Below are positions 41,433-52,190 of a stretch of DNA of 64,000 bases, piece by piece. How positions within the stretch are numbered: position 1 is the stretch's first letter; every line of letters starts with the position of its first letter. The notes beneath the pieces are model-generated. The model was not told the origin of the DNA. It did not search any database and worked only from the letters and a program-made list of their open reading frames with translations. Position numbers and translations under genes: made by a program. Source of the DNA: Angiostrongylus vasorum (taxonomy: Eukaryota > Nematoda > Chromadorea > Rhabditida > Metastrongylidae); contig JADANN010000192.1 of assembly GCA_018806985.1 (NCBI GenBank), forward strand, positions 1,364,001-1,428,000, read 5' to 3'.

Positions 41433-41800
41433 GAAGCGGATAGCACAGTTGTAGTGATGCCGATCATCACAAGCACGATTTTGGTTCGATCCTGCTCCGG
41501 GTTCAACAAGTCTCTCATCTGTCAGAGGTCGGGAAATTAGTACCGAAGTTGTTCGGGAAAGAAATCACTTTCTGCAGCTGAATTGGGAGCGCTCTAGTCT
41601 GGCTATCTCAGGAGTGTAGTGAGAATCAACTCGAGCAGCATTCTACAACATTCAAGATAAATTAGAAATGCTCAAGGAGCAGCCAAAGCCACACGTAAAA
41701 GTTGCAAGATCTTTGTGGATGATGGATGCCAGGAAATGAATGTGAGAAGTATTGGGATCCGCACAGTAGATGAGAAAGGCTGGTCGTATTACAGAAAAAA
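41433..41800 (+). mobile_element. SINE family D, copy D3 (best B box)
   Basis: A-box region TAGCACAGTTGTAG (41441-41454) and a perfect Pol III B box GGTTCGATCC at 41483-41492, at tRNA-like spacing. The body matches D1 throughout (tctggctatctcaggagtg at about 41596) to gggatccgcacagta at about 41755. Confidence 0.75.
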
Positions 41801-42205
41801 ATTCCATCACATTTCTCATCTTCTATACTCATATTTGTTCTGAGAAGTGAAGATACAAGTGACGTACTTCAAGCAGGACACTTTTAACTGAATAGTAACA
41901 GCATTTTAAAGGCAATAACAGAAAGAATAACATCAATCTTTGTTGGCAATTGTTGCCGTGAATGTATTCAATTTCTTTTCTATCCATAGTTAAAAGAAAT
42001 TGGGAGAACTGGACAGCTTTGAATAACCATCTGTATTTACTTGAAGTTTGGATGGCTTAAGAAGCTGTCAAAAAAAAGTCGTATCTCAGTGTCATCGCAA
42101 TCGCACTTTTTAAGGTTCGTCCATTTTTCTTCCTTGTCCCTTGGGTTATGGCTGCCATCAAAGTAAAAAAATTCTTATGTGGACCTTTTACCCGTAGTTG
42201 TTTTT

Positions 42206-42341
42206 TTAATGATCGATATCAACAGGGTTTCCACTTTCCTCTTTCATAATGATGGATTCTTCTCGCCATTTTATTCTACACTTATTTCTGAATTTTCTAT
42301 GAAGTTCTGCAGCTCTTTTTTTTCTACCACGAGGACGCCTC
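42206..42341 (-). CDS. Possible exon with AT-hook-like motif
   Basis: On the minus strand, an acceptor-like ttgatag at about 42342-42348 precedes a frame starting RRPRGRKKRAAELHRKF (AT-hook core P-R-G-R flanked by basic residues) and ending VDIDH with a stop at 42206-42208. Codon composition is coding-like. AT-hooks bind the minor groove of A/T DNA. No partner exons were found, so this is a tentative last exon. Confidence 0.3.
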
Positions 42342-42349
42342 GCTATCAA

Positions 42350-43240
42350 TAGGGCAGGTCACACAACCATACTAAGTTGGAAGAGGCACTAATTGCTTAA
42401 GAGCTCAATGAAGAAGATTCCCTCAGTTTAGAAACTTACTGTTGAGGTAGTTTCGTTAACAAACTCGTGCCTCAGTTTTGTCAATCGATTTCTCTAATTT
42501 TACCTTTTCTTCCCGAAAATGCACGTTTTAGTGATGGCGCTTAGTCCCTTTTTTTTAAATACTTCCTTATTTCTACGATAGTAAAGGCCTTATTCTAGTA
42601 ACAACATAAATAATATGGCAGAAACAATTTTTTAAACTGCAGCACCGGTGATGTTATCGTCTTCGACGAATTTTTTTAAACGGATCGCTTTCACATAAAT
42701 CATTCTTCTTTTAGAGCCACTTCAGATCAGTAACCTTTAGCTGAGTGGTTTCGAACAGCAGAGTCCCTCAAAGCGCATGACCACATGCCGGGGAAGCGGC
42801 CAAGACATACCTTCCCTTGAAACCTTTCCCAACGTTTGTAGAAAATCCATATCTCTTGGAAAAGTTAAAATGCTTGTCTTGACCGCTGACCACTACCGCT
42901 GCTTATACTAAATCCGTCGTTCGTTTCCGAACTGGGAGCAGAAATCTGATGCCACGAATGGAGACTGCGTATATTCTCAACGTTTTCTGGGAGTGCCTAT
43001 GCTAATGATGACCGGTTTTGGAAGCACGGCCAGTGTTCTGCTATTGATATGTCTGGTAACCATCACTGCAGCGCTCTAATGTAGGCCACTACCATAAGGT
43101 CAAATTACTAATTAAAAGGTTATGATTTGATAAAACAGTTCCGAACGTCAAATATCGTTTGATAATACACTATATTAGATTGTATACATACATTATTTTA
43201 TAGAAATTTTATCCTAAGTATAAGCCTTGTCGCATGGTGA
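42350..43240. other. Non-coding; one tRNA-like head near 42740
   Basis: At 42738-42800 the phrase tagctgagtggtttcgaac resembles an A box, but no matching B box or cloverleaf follows, so it may be another SINE head. The rest is unassigned. Confidence 0.35.
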
Positions 43241-43244
43241 GAAA

Positions 43245-43440
43245 TCTTCCTCTGATCCACAAGGGCTGCCACTGCCTGTCGTGGTGACGATCTGGGGCAG
43301 ACTTTGGCCAGGTTGTCCTCGGGATTCCAGGGAACGACAATGGCTTAACCAACAAATCTCAGAAAAATGGTGATTATGCTGGAGCTTGCACAACTAGTGA
43401 GGACGGGCGGTTCAACTATCAAGTATCAAGTAAGTATAAG
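43245..43440 (-). repeat. Family F repeat, copy F3 (truncated)
   Basis: Reverse copy: ctctgatccacaagggctgcc, gatctggggcagactttggcc, ggcttaaccaacaaatctc, gtgaggacgggcggttcaac, and then the 5' simple sequence aagtatcaagtaag. It has the same short extent as F1. Confidence 0.65.
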
Positions 43441-43699
43441 CCTTACCAGAAATAAATTTATCTAATTCTTCAGCACAACATTTGTGCAAAGAACTTTTCA
43501 GTTATCTGCCATTACTCAATGCTTAAGTAAAATTTACTAATACCCGTTAATTTACCGAAACGATAATCGGGATCACTAGCGATTCAGCGTCATATTTTTT
43601 TATGACGAAAGGATGAAAGGATCCTAATCGCGCGCAGATGACGCCAGCCTAGAACGAGGAATAAAATGATGGGGTGGGTTGGGGCTACCAACGTTCATT

Positions 43700-43965
43700 T
43701 CTGTTCCCAGGATCGACTTTCTATTAACCTCGGCACTACTGGACTATAAATTCGTCGTTTTCTTTCTCGGCAATCACGAGCTTGTTAAACAGCATACGTT
43801 TACTTCCATACAATAAAGTCAACCATAGCCATGACGCCGACAGTCGTCAACCATATGCGACTCCGAGCTGCTTTTTCTTCTTCGGTTGAAACAGGTGAAA
43901 AAAGCGGCTCTGAAGAAGGCGAGTCTGCCGAAACGTCAGCTACGGTTGTATTGTATGTGTGTTAT
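43700..43965 (+). repeat. PLE terminal-repeat fragment with ribozyme core (E9)
   Basis: Contains cgacagtcgtcaaccatatgc, the agcggctctgaagaaggcg/tctgccgaaacgtcagc core and then an A/T tail. The GAAACGTCAGC end matches PLE-1 rather than the E2/E5 family. The left limit is uncertain. Confidence 0.4.
43907..43940 (+). ncRNA. Hammerhead-ribozyme-like core (E9)
   Basis: Helix I GCT/AGC (43907-43909 with 43938-43940), CTGAAGA (43910-43916), one extra A, helix II GGC-GAGTCT-GCC (43918-43929), GAAA (43930-43933), self-complementary ACGT (43933-43936), cleavage-site C at 43937. The catalytic core is intact; helix II is 3 bp. Confidence 0.5.
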
Positions 43966-44445
43966 TGTATAGAAGTTCAATTCTGTGTAATCGGAGGGAA
44001 AATGTAACAGCAAAGGTTAGACAGACAAGGATATTTATCCTTCGAGAAAGTTCACGAAAAACAATCGACAAAATGGAATCAACGAACGCCAAATGTGCGT
44101 TTATACTGTAAAAATAGTTGCAACTACAAAAGACACCGAATAGTATGTAATAAATAAATACGAATATGTGTAAACCAATCAAATTTCTTACCCGTTGTTG
44201 CCAAGAAATTCCTTTGAAAAAAGATCAGCGGCACATTAAACGTTTTTCAAGGAGTAGCGACAACTCTACCGTGATGGTGCTACCATACGTTACAAAGATG
44301 TTCTGCTCAAGAGTTCATAAACAGCCTTTCCAATTTTTTTCTGCCTTTGGTGAGAACGGTCACACGAAATAAATGAAAATAATGCGTACTTCGTTTGAAA
44401 TATCTTTCATTCATTGCTTAACATGAGCTGCACCATTCCCAAAGG

Positions 44446-47400
44446 CTAAAAACCGGCATCAGCAAGCTGCTCAGCCAAACCAAGGTCAGGATGATCACGA
44501 ACGGAATTAAGGGATATTTTCTTGTCCTCTCTTGGTGGAAGCAATTGTTTAGGTAGACGGTTTAGCATTGTATTCTCCACCACCTGAAGGATCTTCATGT
44601 ATTAATAGAAGAAAAAAACCTGCCGCTATCATACTTTACTGAGTTGTGTAAAAAGTTTTAAGCACTTTTTATGAAGAGCAGAAAAGGTTTCAATGGTTTG
44701 AAGGTTGATGGTGAAAAACCGTTTACGTAGAAATTTTGTAGGTGAACTGTTCATGGGCGTCTACTTCGAACTCTAATTTTCTGGTCGAGTTCTCTTGGAA
44801 CCATCTACTAGCTCAAAAGATGAGAGATAGTTTGATTAGCGCTAGCAAATAAACTCGAAAAGGTCGTCGTTAGCATTCGTATATGTGATGTAAACAAATT
44901 GTTGAAAGAACCAAAATTTATTGTGTCAATGCAGCACTGCTTTTCTTTTTTTTGAGGAATTGTTGAATGAATGCTTTGTGTTAGTGAAAAGTTGATGGCA
45001 AGTCTAAATTTAAAGGTAAAGAGCACTCTGCAAAGAATGATATGAGACAGGGAAGATTCAGTTCTCTTCTTTAATCAGGAAGAAACTTGCTCAGTAAGCT
45101 CTTCGTAGTACTGTTAGTTTCTAGAAAACTTGTTTTTTATGTTCTCTATTGAGCTTACAAGACCTTTCATACATTCCCCAAAGCTCACCGTGGAGAAATG
45201 TCCTGCATTACATAGTGGTGATGTGCATACACAAAGGAGAGACGGTGCCATTTGTGACGGAGGAGCTGGAGGAGAGCCGAATGACCAGTCAGAGTGCGGT
45301 ATTGTAGACACCTGAAGTCTTCCAATTCTAATTCCTCTTCACCTGAGTGCGTAATTAAACTAATAATTTGCAATTCGAGTTCGTTTCGTTGAAAGCTGCT
45401 TCAAACTCTTTACGTCTAAAATAAGAGTAACCGTTTATTAAATACTAGGTAAGTTTTCCATCACTGTCACTTTATACGAAACGTACTTTGAGTACGCAGA
45501 AACAATGGATATTTACCGTAAAGACTTACGACATTCAGATTTTGACAAAAGCTTGCACCAGGAAATAACAACAGGTAACGGTAGAGCGGTGAACCAGCAC
45601 TAGTGCAGAACTTCCTTACTCGTACTTCTCGTCCGCTACGGAAAACCGCCATCGAGCAAGATGAAACGCCCGGAGGGCAGGTGTTTTTCTAAAACAGAGA
45701 GTACAAAATGATGAGCAGCCACAACATAGATGACGTTAAGTGAAAACATACCATCGAAACAAGACAGGAGTCGATATTAGATCTCACCAGTTGCTATTCT
45801 ATATCTCCCTCGTATCGAAATATTACTTACTTGGATACTTGGATGGCCCATCCTCACTAGTTGTGCGGGCCTTAGCATGATCTCCACTTCTCAGAGTTTC
45901 ACTGGTTCAGTCATTGTGGTTTCCTGGGGGTCCTGAGGTCATCCTGGCCAAAGGCTGCCCTAGGTCGTCACCACCGCAGGCAGTGGCAGCCATTGTGGAT
46001 CAGAGGGAGATTTGCCACCATACGACTTTGATACCAGGATAGTGGTGGATTCTGGTACTGGTGTACTCTTAGCTAGGTTTCCTGATGGAAACGTCGGAAT
46101 CCTTCTCAGCTTGGGAGACCCTGCTGGGAAGATGAATCCCCCTCGCTGTACATCGCAGTCCCACAACCACGAATACCTCCCAGCCACGATTAGGCGGTGA
46201 ATCGTTGGCAAGCGCTTCGAAATCGTCAATATTTATTAAGATATCGCAAAATTTGTTGTAAAGTTCCAAAGTTGAAGGAATGAGGAAGTAATCGTGCCTT
46301 TTCCTAGCAAAGCAAAAGTTTGTAAGAGCTTAAACCTCTGACTCATACATGACGACGCTTTGGTTTTTTAGTGGCTAATTTTTTAGCTGCGTGTAGTGCG
46401 CGGTAAAAATCTTGTTCCAAAGAAAGAACTTTTGCAGTTTATTAAATATAGAGAGCAGCTTTCCATTGAGGATGTCAGGCAAACTATCTGTGTTGGATAG
46501 GCTGTGGATTTAATACAAGAACTATGGTAGACAACCTTCGAGCAAAAAGACAAACATTTTGAAATTTACGCATTGAATCCGATACAAAAATGTTCATTCG
46601 CTCAGTGTTAATTTACTTTTCTGTCATTTTCTGGATTCTACTAGCTAGTTTTCTCCCTGGCAACACAGGGCTTTTCTTATCTGCGTGTCTTTTTGAATAA
46701 TCTTATTTCAAAAAAAGCTGCAAAGCTATCAAAACTATGGATCTAAAATTAACAGTATTTGGTTTTTTTTAAGAAGGTGAATACCTGGCTAATTCTAAAC
46801 GCTAAGAAAAAAACGTCTGTTAAAACTTGGGGGAATCGAGTGTAAAAGATTACATGAGCCAAGGGATTAGTAATTTGTTACTTGAGCATGATTTTCTTTC
46901 CCTAATATCTCAAAAGCTCAGAAAGGGTTCTCCTACTTGATCAACACTCGCCACGTGCTATCTTCTTGCAAGAACAGCAATGATTCTTGGCACTGGTTTA
47001 GTTTGATCTGTACATCATGATAGCACAGTGGTTGGAGGCGCCACTGCGACACACACGCAGGATCGATTCCCGCGCCCGGGGCCCACCAAGCCTTCTCTTT
47101 CTCCGGGGTCGGCAAATTGGCAGCAGACTTGTCTGGGAGCATAGCAGCACTCTCTCGATACATCGGCAAGACACCGCGAGTCATTGTAAAGGCCAGATAT
47201 GCATTCAATCACCTCCAACGATACTTAGTAAAGTCGAATGCATGGCGCATCCAACAGGAATTGATCAACGCAGAGAGGTACACCCTTTTTTATCCTTTAT
47301 TAGGATGCCAATGACGAATATGTTCTCAGTTTGAGTTTGCGAGGCTTTAGGGAAATGTAGCCTTTAGCTGAACATCGTTGGTTCAACCTAAGAGCATACC

Positions 47401-47598
47401 AATCGGCGATGAGGCAGTAAACTACTGAGCGAAATTCGTTAGTGAGATTTCTGAAATTTTCGAATTTAGGTATGTATTTCTTACCTGTTCCACACAATCG
47501 TGCCCTTTTCGTGAGTTACAAGTGTAGCATTCAAAAGCGACGGCAAAATCCACAATCATCGCTATCGTAACCAATACAGGAGACCGTAGCATGTTCAT
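44446..47598 (-). CDS. Ly6/three-finger domain secreted protein
   Basis: Five exons on the minus strand, all joined in phase 0: 47598-47485 (ATG, donor gtaaga), 45793-45752 (acceptor gaatag, donor gtatgt), 45688-45620 (acceptor tgttttag, donor gtaagg), 45311-45189 (acceptor gacttcag, donor gtgagc) and 44583-44446 (acceptor ccttcag, stop TAG 44448-44446). The product is about 161 residues: a signal peptide (residues 1-22), then ECYTCNSRKGHDC, SCLVSMKNTCPPGVSSC and LLCVCTSPLCN, the cysteine pattern and terminal LCN of Ly6/uPAR three-finger domains, then a hydrophilic tail. No GPI signal is evident, so it is probably secreted. Exon 45752-45793 is the least certain (weak acceptor). Intron 1 (about 1.7 kb) holds SINE A13 and repeat F4. 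Confidence 0.65.
45825..46215 (+). repeat. Family F repeat, copy F4 (long form)
   Basis: Full-length like F2: tacttacttggatacttgga, agttgtgcgggcc, tcctggccaaaggctgccct, gtggatcagagggag, cctgatggaaacgtcgg and cagccacgattaggcgg. It lies in intron 1 of the Ly6-like gene, antisense to it. Confidence 0.65.
47012..47300 (+). mobile_element. SINE family A, copy A13
   Basis: Good copy in intron 1 of the Ly6-like gene: A box tagcacagtggttgg (47020-47034), B-box-like aggatcgattccc (47060-47072), the tctccggggtcggcaaattgg core, and the attgatcaacgcagaga tail. Confidence 0.8.
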
Positions 47599-47939
47599 AA
47601 ATAATCCAAAAAATGTAACATAGCAATTCCCTTTGTTTACATAATAATAAGAAAGTTTTTGAAAAAAGAACGAACATAGTTACAGAACAACTATAGGCTT
47701 AAAGGAAGTTCTACACGTAAACGCAGCAGTATAAAAAGGATGTACTGCAAACATTTTTTAAATCGTTAACTTAAATAAAAATAAATACAATTAATGTGTA
47801 AGTGGGACAGAACAACGACAAAGAAACAGATGTGAAGATTAGAAAAAGTGCTAGCCTAAGGATTTTTAACTGGAGGCTTTTTAATAGCATGCAAGCAGTA
47901 GCTGAAAGAGTCGCTTGGTCGAAGCAGAAAGAAAGAACT

Positions 47940-48215
47940 ATAAGAAGTTTGCAAATCCAGACCAATCCCGATTACGGTTGACTGCTGATGGCAGCTTTAG
48001 GGTAGAAAGCTAGGTGAGAGAATCGTAGAGCAAGGACCTCCGTGGCGCAGTGTGTAATGCGCGAGCCCTCGGAAAAAGAAGGAGTGGTTCGTTGTTGCCC
48101 AGAGTCCAAGTTTAGCGAATATCTGAGCATCGTTGTGATTGTAATTCACATCAAAACCTGCCGTAAAAAAATACAGTAGGCAGAAAATAAAAGGTTAAAG
48201 TTAAAAGAATTTTAC
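47940..48215 (+). mobile_element. SINE family B, copy B8
   Basis: Full family B layout: accaatcccgattacggttg, gctgatggcagctttaggg, the tRNA-like head ccgtggcgcagtgtgtaatg (A box at 48048-48058), a decayed B box, atatctgagcatcg, and the 3' end acctgccgtaaaaaaa with aaataaaaggttaaa. Confidence 0.65.
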
Positions 48216-48289
48216 AGCTCACTGTATTTCTAAGCTACACAAATACAGAGACCGGACAAGAGAAATGAAATGGAGGAGAAATTAAAGGT

Positions 48290-48475
48290 GCCAAGCATTA
48301 CACCCGCGGTCAACGGTTGAGCCCGTGTGGCGCCAAGCAATGCCGTCCTTCGGGGTTAGAAAATGGCGTCGGGATTGTCTGGAAAAAAGTTAGCATCCAT
48401 AAACTCCTGCGATAGCTGATTATGAAGACCTGTGAATGCTCTAGGAAAGCTATCCAAAAAATTTAGAAAACGTTA
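48290..48475 (+). mobile_element. SINE family D, copy D4 (partial)
   Basis: Decayed copy: gtcaacggttgagcccgtgt (B-box region), tcggggttagaaaatggcg, ttgtctggaaaaaagtt and actcctgcgatagctgatt correspond in order to D1. Confidence 0.45.
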
Positions 48476-48498
48476 GCCCAACGTCGAACGATATTTGT

Positions 48499-48711
48499 GA
48501 ACAAGGGAATGTCAAGTGGACACTGGAAGACACAAGCACACCGAATGTTATCGTCGGTGATGGGAAGCTACACAATGAATCGAATGGAATAAGCTCTAAA
48601 ATTCGGAACAAGGGAATGTCAAGTGGACACTGGAAGACACAAGCACACCGAATGTTATCGTCGGTGATGGAAGCTACACAATGAATCGAATGGAATAAGC
48701 TCTAAAATTCG
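48499..48711. repeat. Tandem duplication, 2 x 107 bp
   Basis: Unit 48499-48605 is repeated at 48606-48711, identical except for one deleted G (ggtgatggg to ggtgatgg). The near identity marks a recent duplication. The unit has no coding or RNA features I can see. Confidence 0.9.
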
Positions 48712-49225
48712 CATAAAGAACGAAAATAGATTATTTAAATAGATAAACAATTAGATTCGTTAGATAAAACTTAGCCACAAGATTGGAAATTGCAAATATT
48801 GAAGTACGCGTGGTGGTGAAATGTAGGTGACGGTCAGCGAATGTTCCTAGGACACTATAAAATTGATTGGAGCAGCCAAAACATTTTTTAATCGAAGATC
48901 AGATTACTAGTTGGTGAGGTGGTAATAACTGGTTTTCTGGACATAAACACTTTCTACACTCCAAGAAAATACTGTGATGACAAATATGGCCCTCATTATA
49001 GACCTATGAAGCAAACCTGTTAGCCAAGCAACGAGGTGAAAAAAAGAAGACGTATGAATGCAAAACCCACACCACCTTTAAAAAGTTGTACTTTAGCGTG
49101 CAAATGTGCAACTTTCATTGAAATCGAATAAAAAATAGGTTTTCACGTTGTTATAGAACCAACTACAATAAACTGCCCAAATTTTTTTGAACTCAAATTC
49201 TTTTTTAGTGATTTTTTTAACATTT
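48712..49225. other. Non-coding, nothing recognised
   Basis: No exon or repeat family recognised. Confidence 0.4.
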
Positions 49226-49227
49226 GG

Positions 49228-49605
49228 GACAATCAGGGTCTGATAGCGCAGTAATAGTGAAGGACCCCGCAGCAGGTCCACTGAGCTTCTCATCCATCTT
49301 GGGTACGGAAGTTGGCGTCAGACTCGTTTAAACTCAGCGCATTCCTTCATATCCAGTTGGAAAATCTATAGCATACCTATTACACGATTCCGAAGAAAAT
49401 CAACTCGACGTGCAGCATTCAACAGCATTTACAAAGAAAACGAAAACACTCAAGCAACAGCCGAACTCATACGAAGGATTTAGTTGACCTTAGTGGATGG
49501 TAATGACAATCATGAGCTTTTTTTTTAGCTTTTTAATAGATGATGGGTGCGAATCAATACGATCAGTGCAAAGCATGTTAAGGTAGATAGTGTTTGAAAA
49601 ATTGC
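49228..49605 (+). mobile_element. SINE family D, copy D5
   Basis: A box region tagcgcagtaatagtg (49237-49252), then ctgagcttctcatccatcttg, gaaaatcaactcgacgtgcagc and cactcaagcaacagccgaactc, collinear with D3. The B box is degraded. Confidence 0.6.
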
Positions 49606-49640
49606 AGCCGCACAGCTCAAAACGCTAGTCCCTGAAAAAG

Positions 49641-49949
49641 GTGAGGATCAACATGGAGCTACATTTCAGCCTGCTGCTACTTGTCTTAGGCTTCGACTCT
49701 GTTGCAATCATGAGACTAACAAAAAATCACCGTTTGAGAGACCCGGAAAGTCTCGCAAGATTTATGAACGATAACAGATTGTCTTGTCTACTGAATGACC
49801 CGCCTTTTATTGCAAAAAGAGGGCAGAGACGAAGTAAATGTTTTAGGAGTGAATTATCGAGATTAAGAATCTTAATAAAATGGATCGACATGGAAAATTG
49901 CGCACATTTTTTTCTAAGAACAAAAGATAAAACGTTCGGCATTGATTAG
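49641..49949 (+). CDS. Candidate small secreted peptide precursor (unassigned)
   Basis: From ATG 49641 (or ATG 49653, MELHFSLLLLVLGFDSVAIM) the frame opens with a clear signal-peptide-like sequence, then a basic/polar part with a dibasic site (IAKRGQRRSK, residues 57-66 from the first ATG) as in neuropeptide precursors. A donor-like gtaaatg occurs at about 49836, which would end a first exon. Otherwise the frame runs into the SINE A14 fragment from 49922 and stops at 49947-49949. I do not recognise a family. Confidence 0.3.
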   Translation: MRINMELHFSLLLLVLGFDSVAIMRLTKNHRLRDPESLARFMNDNRLSCLLNDPPFIAKRGQRRSKCFRSELSRLRILIKWIDMENCAHFFLRTKDKTFGID

Positions 49950-50075
49950 TTCCTAATGAACTCTCCGAGAAATCAACTCCATTCGTAACATCGTAGTGGT
50001 GGATTAAATGCATATTTGACCTTTACAGTGACTTGAGCGATCCTACCGATATATCACATCTGTGTACTTTTTTAT
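49922..50075 (-). repeat. SINE family A fragment A14
   Basis: The 3' half of family A in reverse: aaaacgttcggcattgatta, attaaatgcatatttgacct, acagtgacttgagcgatcct and gatatatcacatc. The head is missing. Confidence 0.5.
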
Positions 50076-50339
50076 ACCCTGGATAAGAATGGTATGAATG
50101 GTATCGGTTCGCTGGTCTCAGAGAGATGGAGAGCCTTTTTGGTTTCCTCAAGGAGCGTAGTCGAACCAATGTTCATTTGTCCATTGCAAGCAACACTAAC
50201 CACTAGTACATAGGCCTCCAACATCTTAAACAGCCGGATATCCCCAAATATTAGGAGAACAAAAATGTTTGGGTTCCACCAAAAAATAACAACCAATAGT
50301 TTTTAAGGTTTACCAACCAATAATGAAGGGTTACTGCAT

Positions 50340-50515
50340 TCTCTGTGACCCGACAGGAAATACTGGAGAGAACGGCAAAGACACTGACTTGACACATCAA
50401 TAGGTCACCGCATGTTATTATATGGGCGAAATGTGTATTCAATCATTTCTTCGATGCTTGTTATGTAGCGCATCTCTCAAAAATTAATCATCGTCAAAGG
50501 CTTTACCTTTTTAAT
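50340..50515 (+). repeat. SINE family A fragment A15
   Basis: 3' half in forward sense: cacatcaataggtcaccgca, gtgtattcaatcatttcttcg, tagcgcatctctcaaaaatt and aaggctttacctttt. With A14 it forms an inverted pair about 270 bp apart. Confidence 0.5.
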
Positions 50516-50924
50516 TAATTTCGTTTTAAGACCATGACTTCCAGAACCAAGATTTCCTTCAAAATATGAACTACCTCGACCAAGAACGCATTCTTATTGG
50601 CTGTTCGAGGTACGAGTCTCTACGATTACAATGGAAAAAGAGGAAAAAAAGGAACCATTCGCGTCATCAAGAATTCTAACCTTTCTTTGAAGTCGGATAA
50701 ATAGATGTGTATCGAACTGCTGAAAATGTATGAATTATAACGGTTCATAAAAGTTACGATGTTCAACGCTGAAAGACTTGACACACTTTTATCCAAATCA
50801 TGACTCAAATATGACTCATTTTATAGAGAGTGGAATGAATGCTGACTTTTTACGTACTTCCTATTACATTTTTTACAGCAGGATGTTATGTGAAATGCAA
50901 CCAAAATGATGCTAAGGTATTTAA

Positions 50925-51105
50925 AAATCTCCGGACCGCAGCTGTTTGTGGTGGGGATCGAACACGTTATTAAACTTTCGGGAGCGCATCATGTCCACCA
51001 TTGGGCTAGTTTTGTATCTAACAGTGCTATCAGCAATCAACCGTTGATATGGGGGTACACGAATCGACATTGGACCTAGTTAAGCTGAGGCTGTAGTTGA
51101 AATCA
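50925..51105 (-). mobile_element. SINE family B, copy B9
   Basis: Reverse copy with a good B box (gtgttcgatcccc on the minus strand, near 50957-50969), an A-box region ccaatggtggacatgatgcg near 50985-51004, and the 5' block ctcagcttaactaggtccaat near 51070-51090. Confidence 0.6.
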
Positions 51106-51124
51106 GAATGTTAGCTTTTTATCT

Positions 51125-51290
51125 GCTGCTTACTAGAATTTTTTCAAGGCAAGGTACGGTATTCACAGTAGTGTGGAAGCAGGAAATATTATGGGAACGG
51201 ATACAGCGGTTTCGATTCCAACCGCAGACACCTGAGTCTCGGAGTTTCACAAATATCTTAACATAATTGTGGTTGTGAAACGGATGACGG
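51125..51290 (+). mobile_element. SINE family B, copy B10 (partial)
   Basis: Forward: tgggaacggatacagcggtttcgattcc (B-box-like near 51210-51218), aaccgcagacacctgagtctc, ggagtttcacaaatatctt and aattgtggttgtgaaac. The 3' end is replaced by SINE A16, which starts at 51288. Confidence 0.5.
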
Positions 51291-51556
51291 ATAAAACTCT
51301 CGGCATTGATCAAACCCCCGGGGGATGCGCCATGCATTCGACTTCATTAAGCATCATTGAAGGTGACTGAATGCATATCCGGCCTTTACAATTACTCGCC
51401 TACAGATGTGTCGAGGTAATGGCGCTTTCCTCCCTGATAAGCCTGGTACCGATTTTCCGACCCAGGAGGGATAGAAGACTTGGTGAAGCTGTGGCGCAGA
51501 GATCGGTACCATGTCTATTGCAGGGCAGCTCCAACCGCGGCGCCACACGCTCTCTT
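51288..51556 (-). mobile_element. SINE family A, copy A16
   Basis: Reverse copy: cattgatcaaacccccgggggat, gatgcgccatgcattcgactt, tgataagcctggtaccgatt, and A-box reverse ccgcggcgccacac. It sits between halves of B-like sequence (the B tail resumes at about 51555). Confidence 0.7.
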
Positions 51557-51854
51557 TTATTGTGGCTGTATCTTACATAATACCCTGTTTTGAAAAATTG
51601 TAGTAGGCGTGTACCGAGCTTGGCAAGGAACGCTCCTGTAGTTCTTCTGGCGAATTTTAATTTGACCAGCATTCATTAAATTGACATTCACGGAATCCTC
51701 AAGAAGCTTTCCACCGCACAAGCAAATTCTAAGGAATTTGTAACTGATTAGCAAAAGGCAACTACTCAAATGACAAAACGTTGCTATTCGTACAATATAT
51801 GGTCCTGGATCTTATATTAAATAGATAAATAAACCTGCAAGCATTCTTAGAAAC

Positions 51855-52190
51855 GAGGAGAACTCAGAACCTTGTGGAGGTCCGGGGTTATCCACCACAC
51901 CAATCAAGGCCCTTGCTTTGCATTTCCTTCAGTCATGTTTCCATTCTATGAATCGTGTCAGCAATTACCTGTCAACGGGAATGAAGAAGAGCAAAGAGAA
52001 AAGCACATGAACGATTTTAGTTGGTGCGTTGGAAATCACGTGAGCCCCTGGTAACGCTTACCAAGGGTTCGAAGCTCTGCTGAGATTCCGAGCTTTGCAC
52101 ATACCTAAGCATCCTCTTGGATGTATTTCATATAATCCTATGCCATGGAAAGAGGACTGAAGGTGAATAAGAGTTAAAACATTCAGCAAA
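51855..52190. mobile_element. SINE family B-related copies
   Basis: Contains gaactcagaaccttgtggagg (like 18630 reversed elements), ggaaatcacgtgagcccctgg, the B box aagggttcgaagctctg (52066-52082) and a tail gaataagagttaaaac. Probably two partial copies. Confidence 0.4.

Noticed and set aside
42738..42800. tRNA gene on the basis of an A-box-like tagctgagtggtt.
   Set aside because: No B box at the right distance and no cloverleaf could be drawn.
45010..45027. Alternative tiny last exon of the Ly6-like gene after ttctttgcag.
   Set aside because: It would add only five residues. The exon at 44446-44583 is also in phase and has a long coding-like frame, so it is preferred; the short exon remains a possible splice variant.
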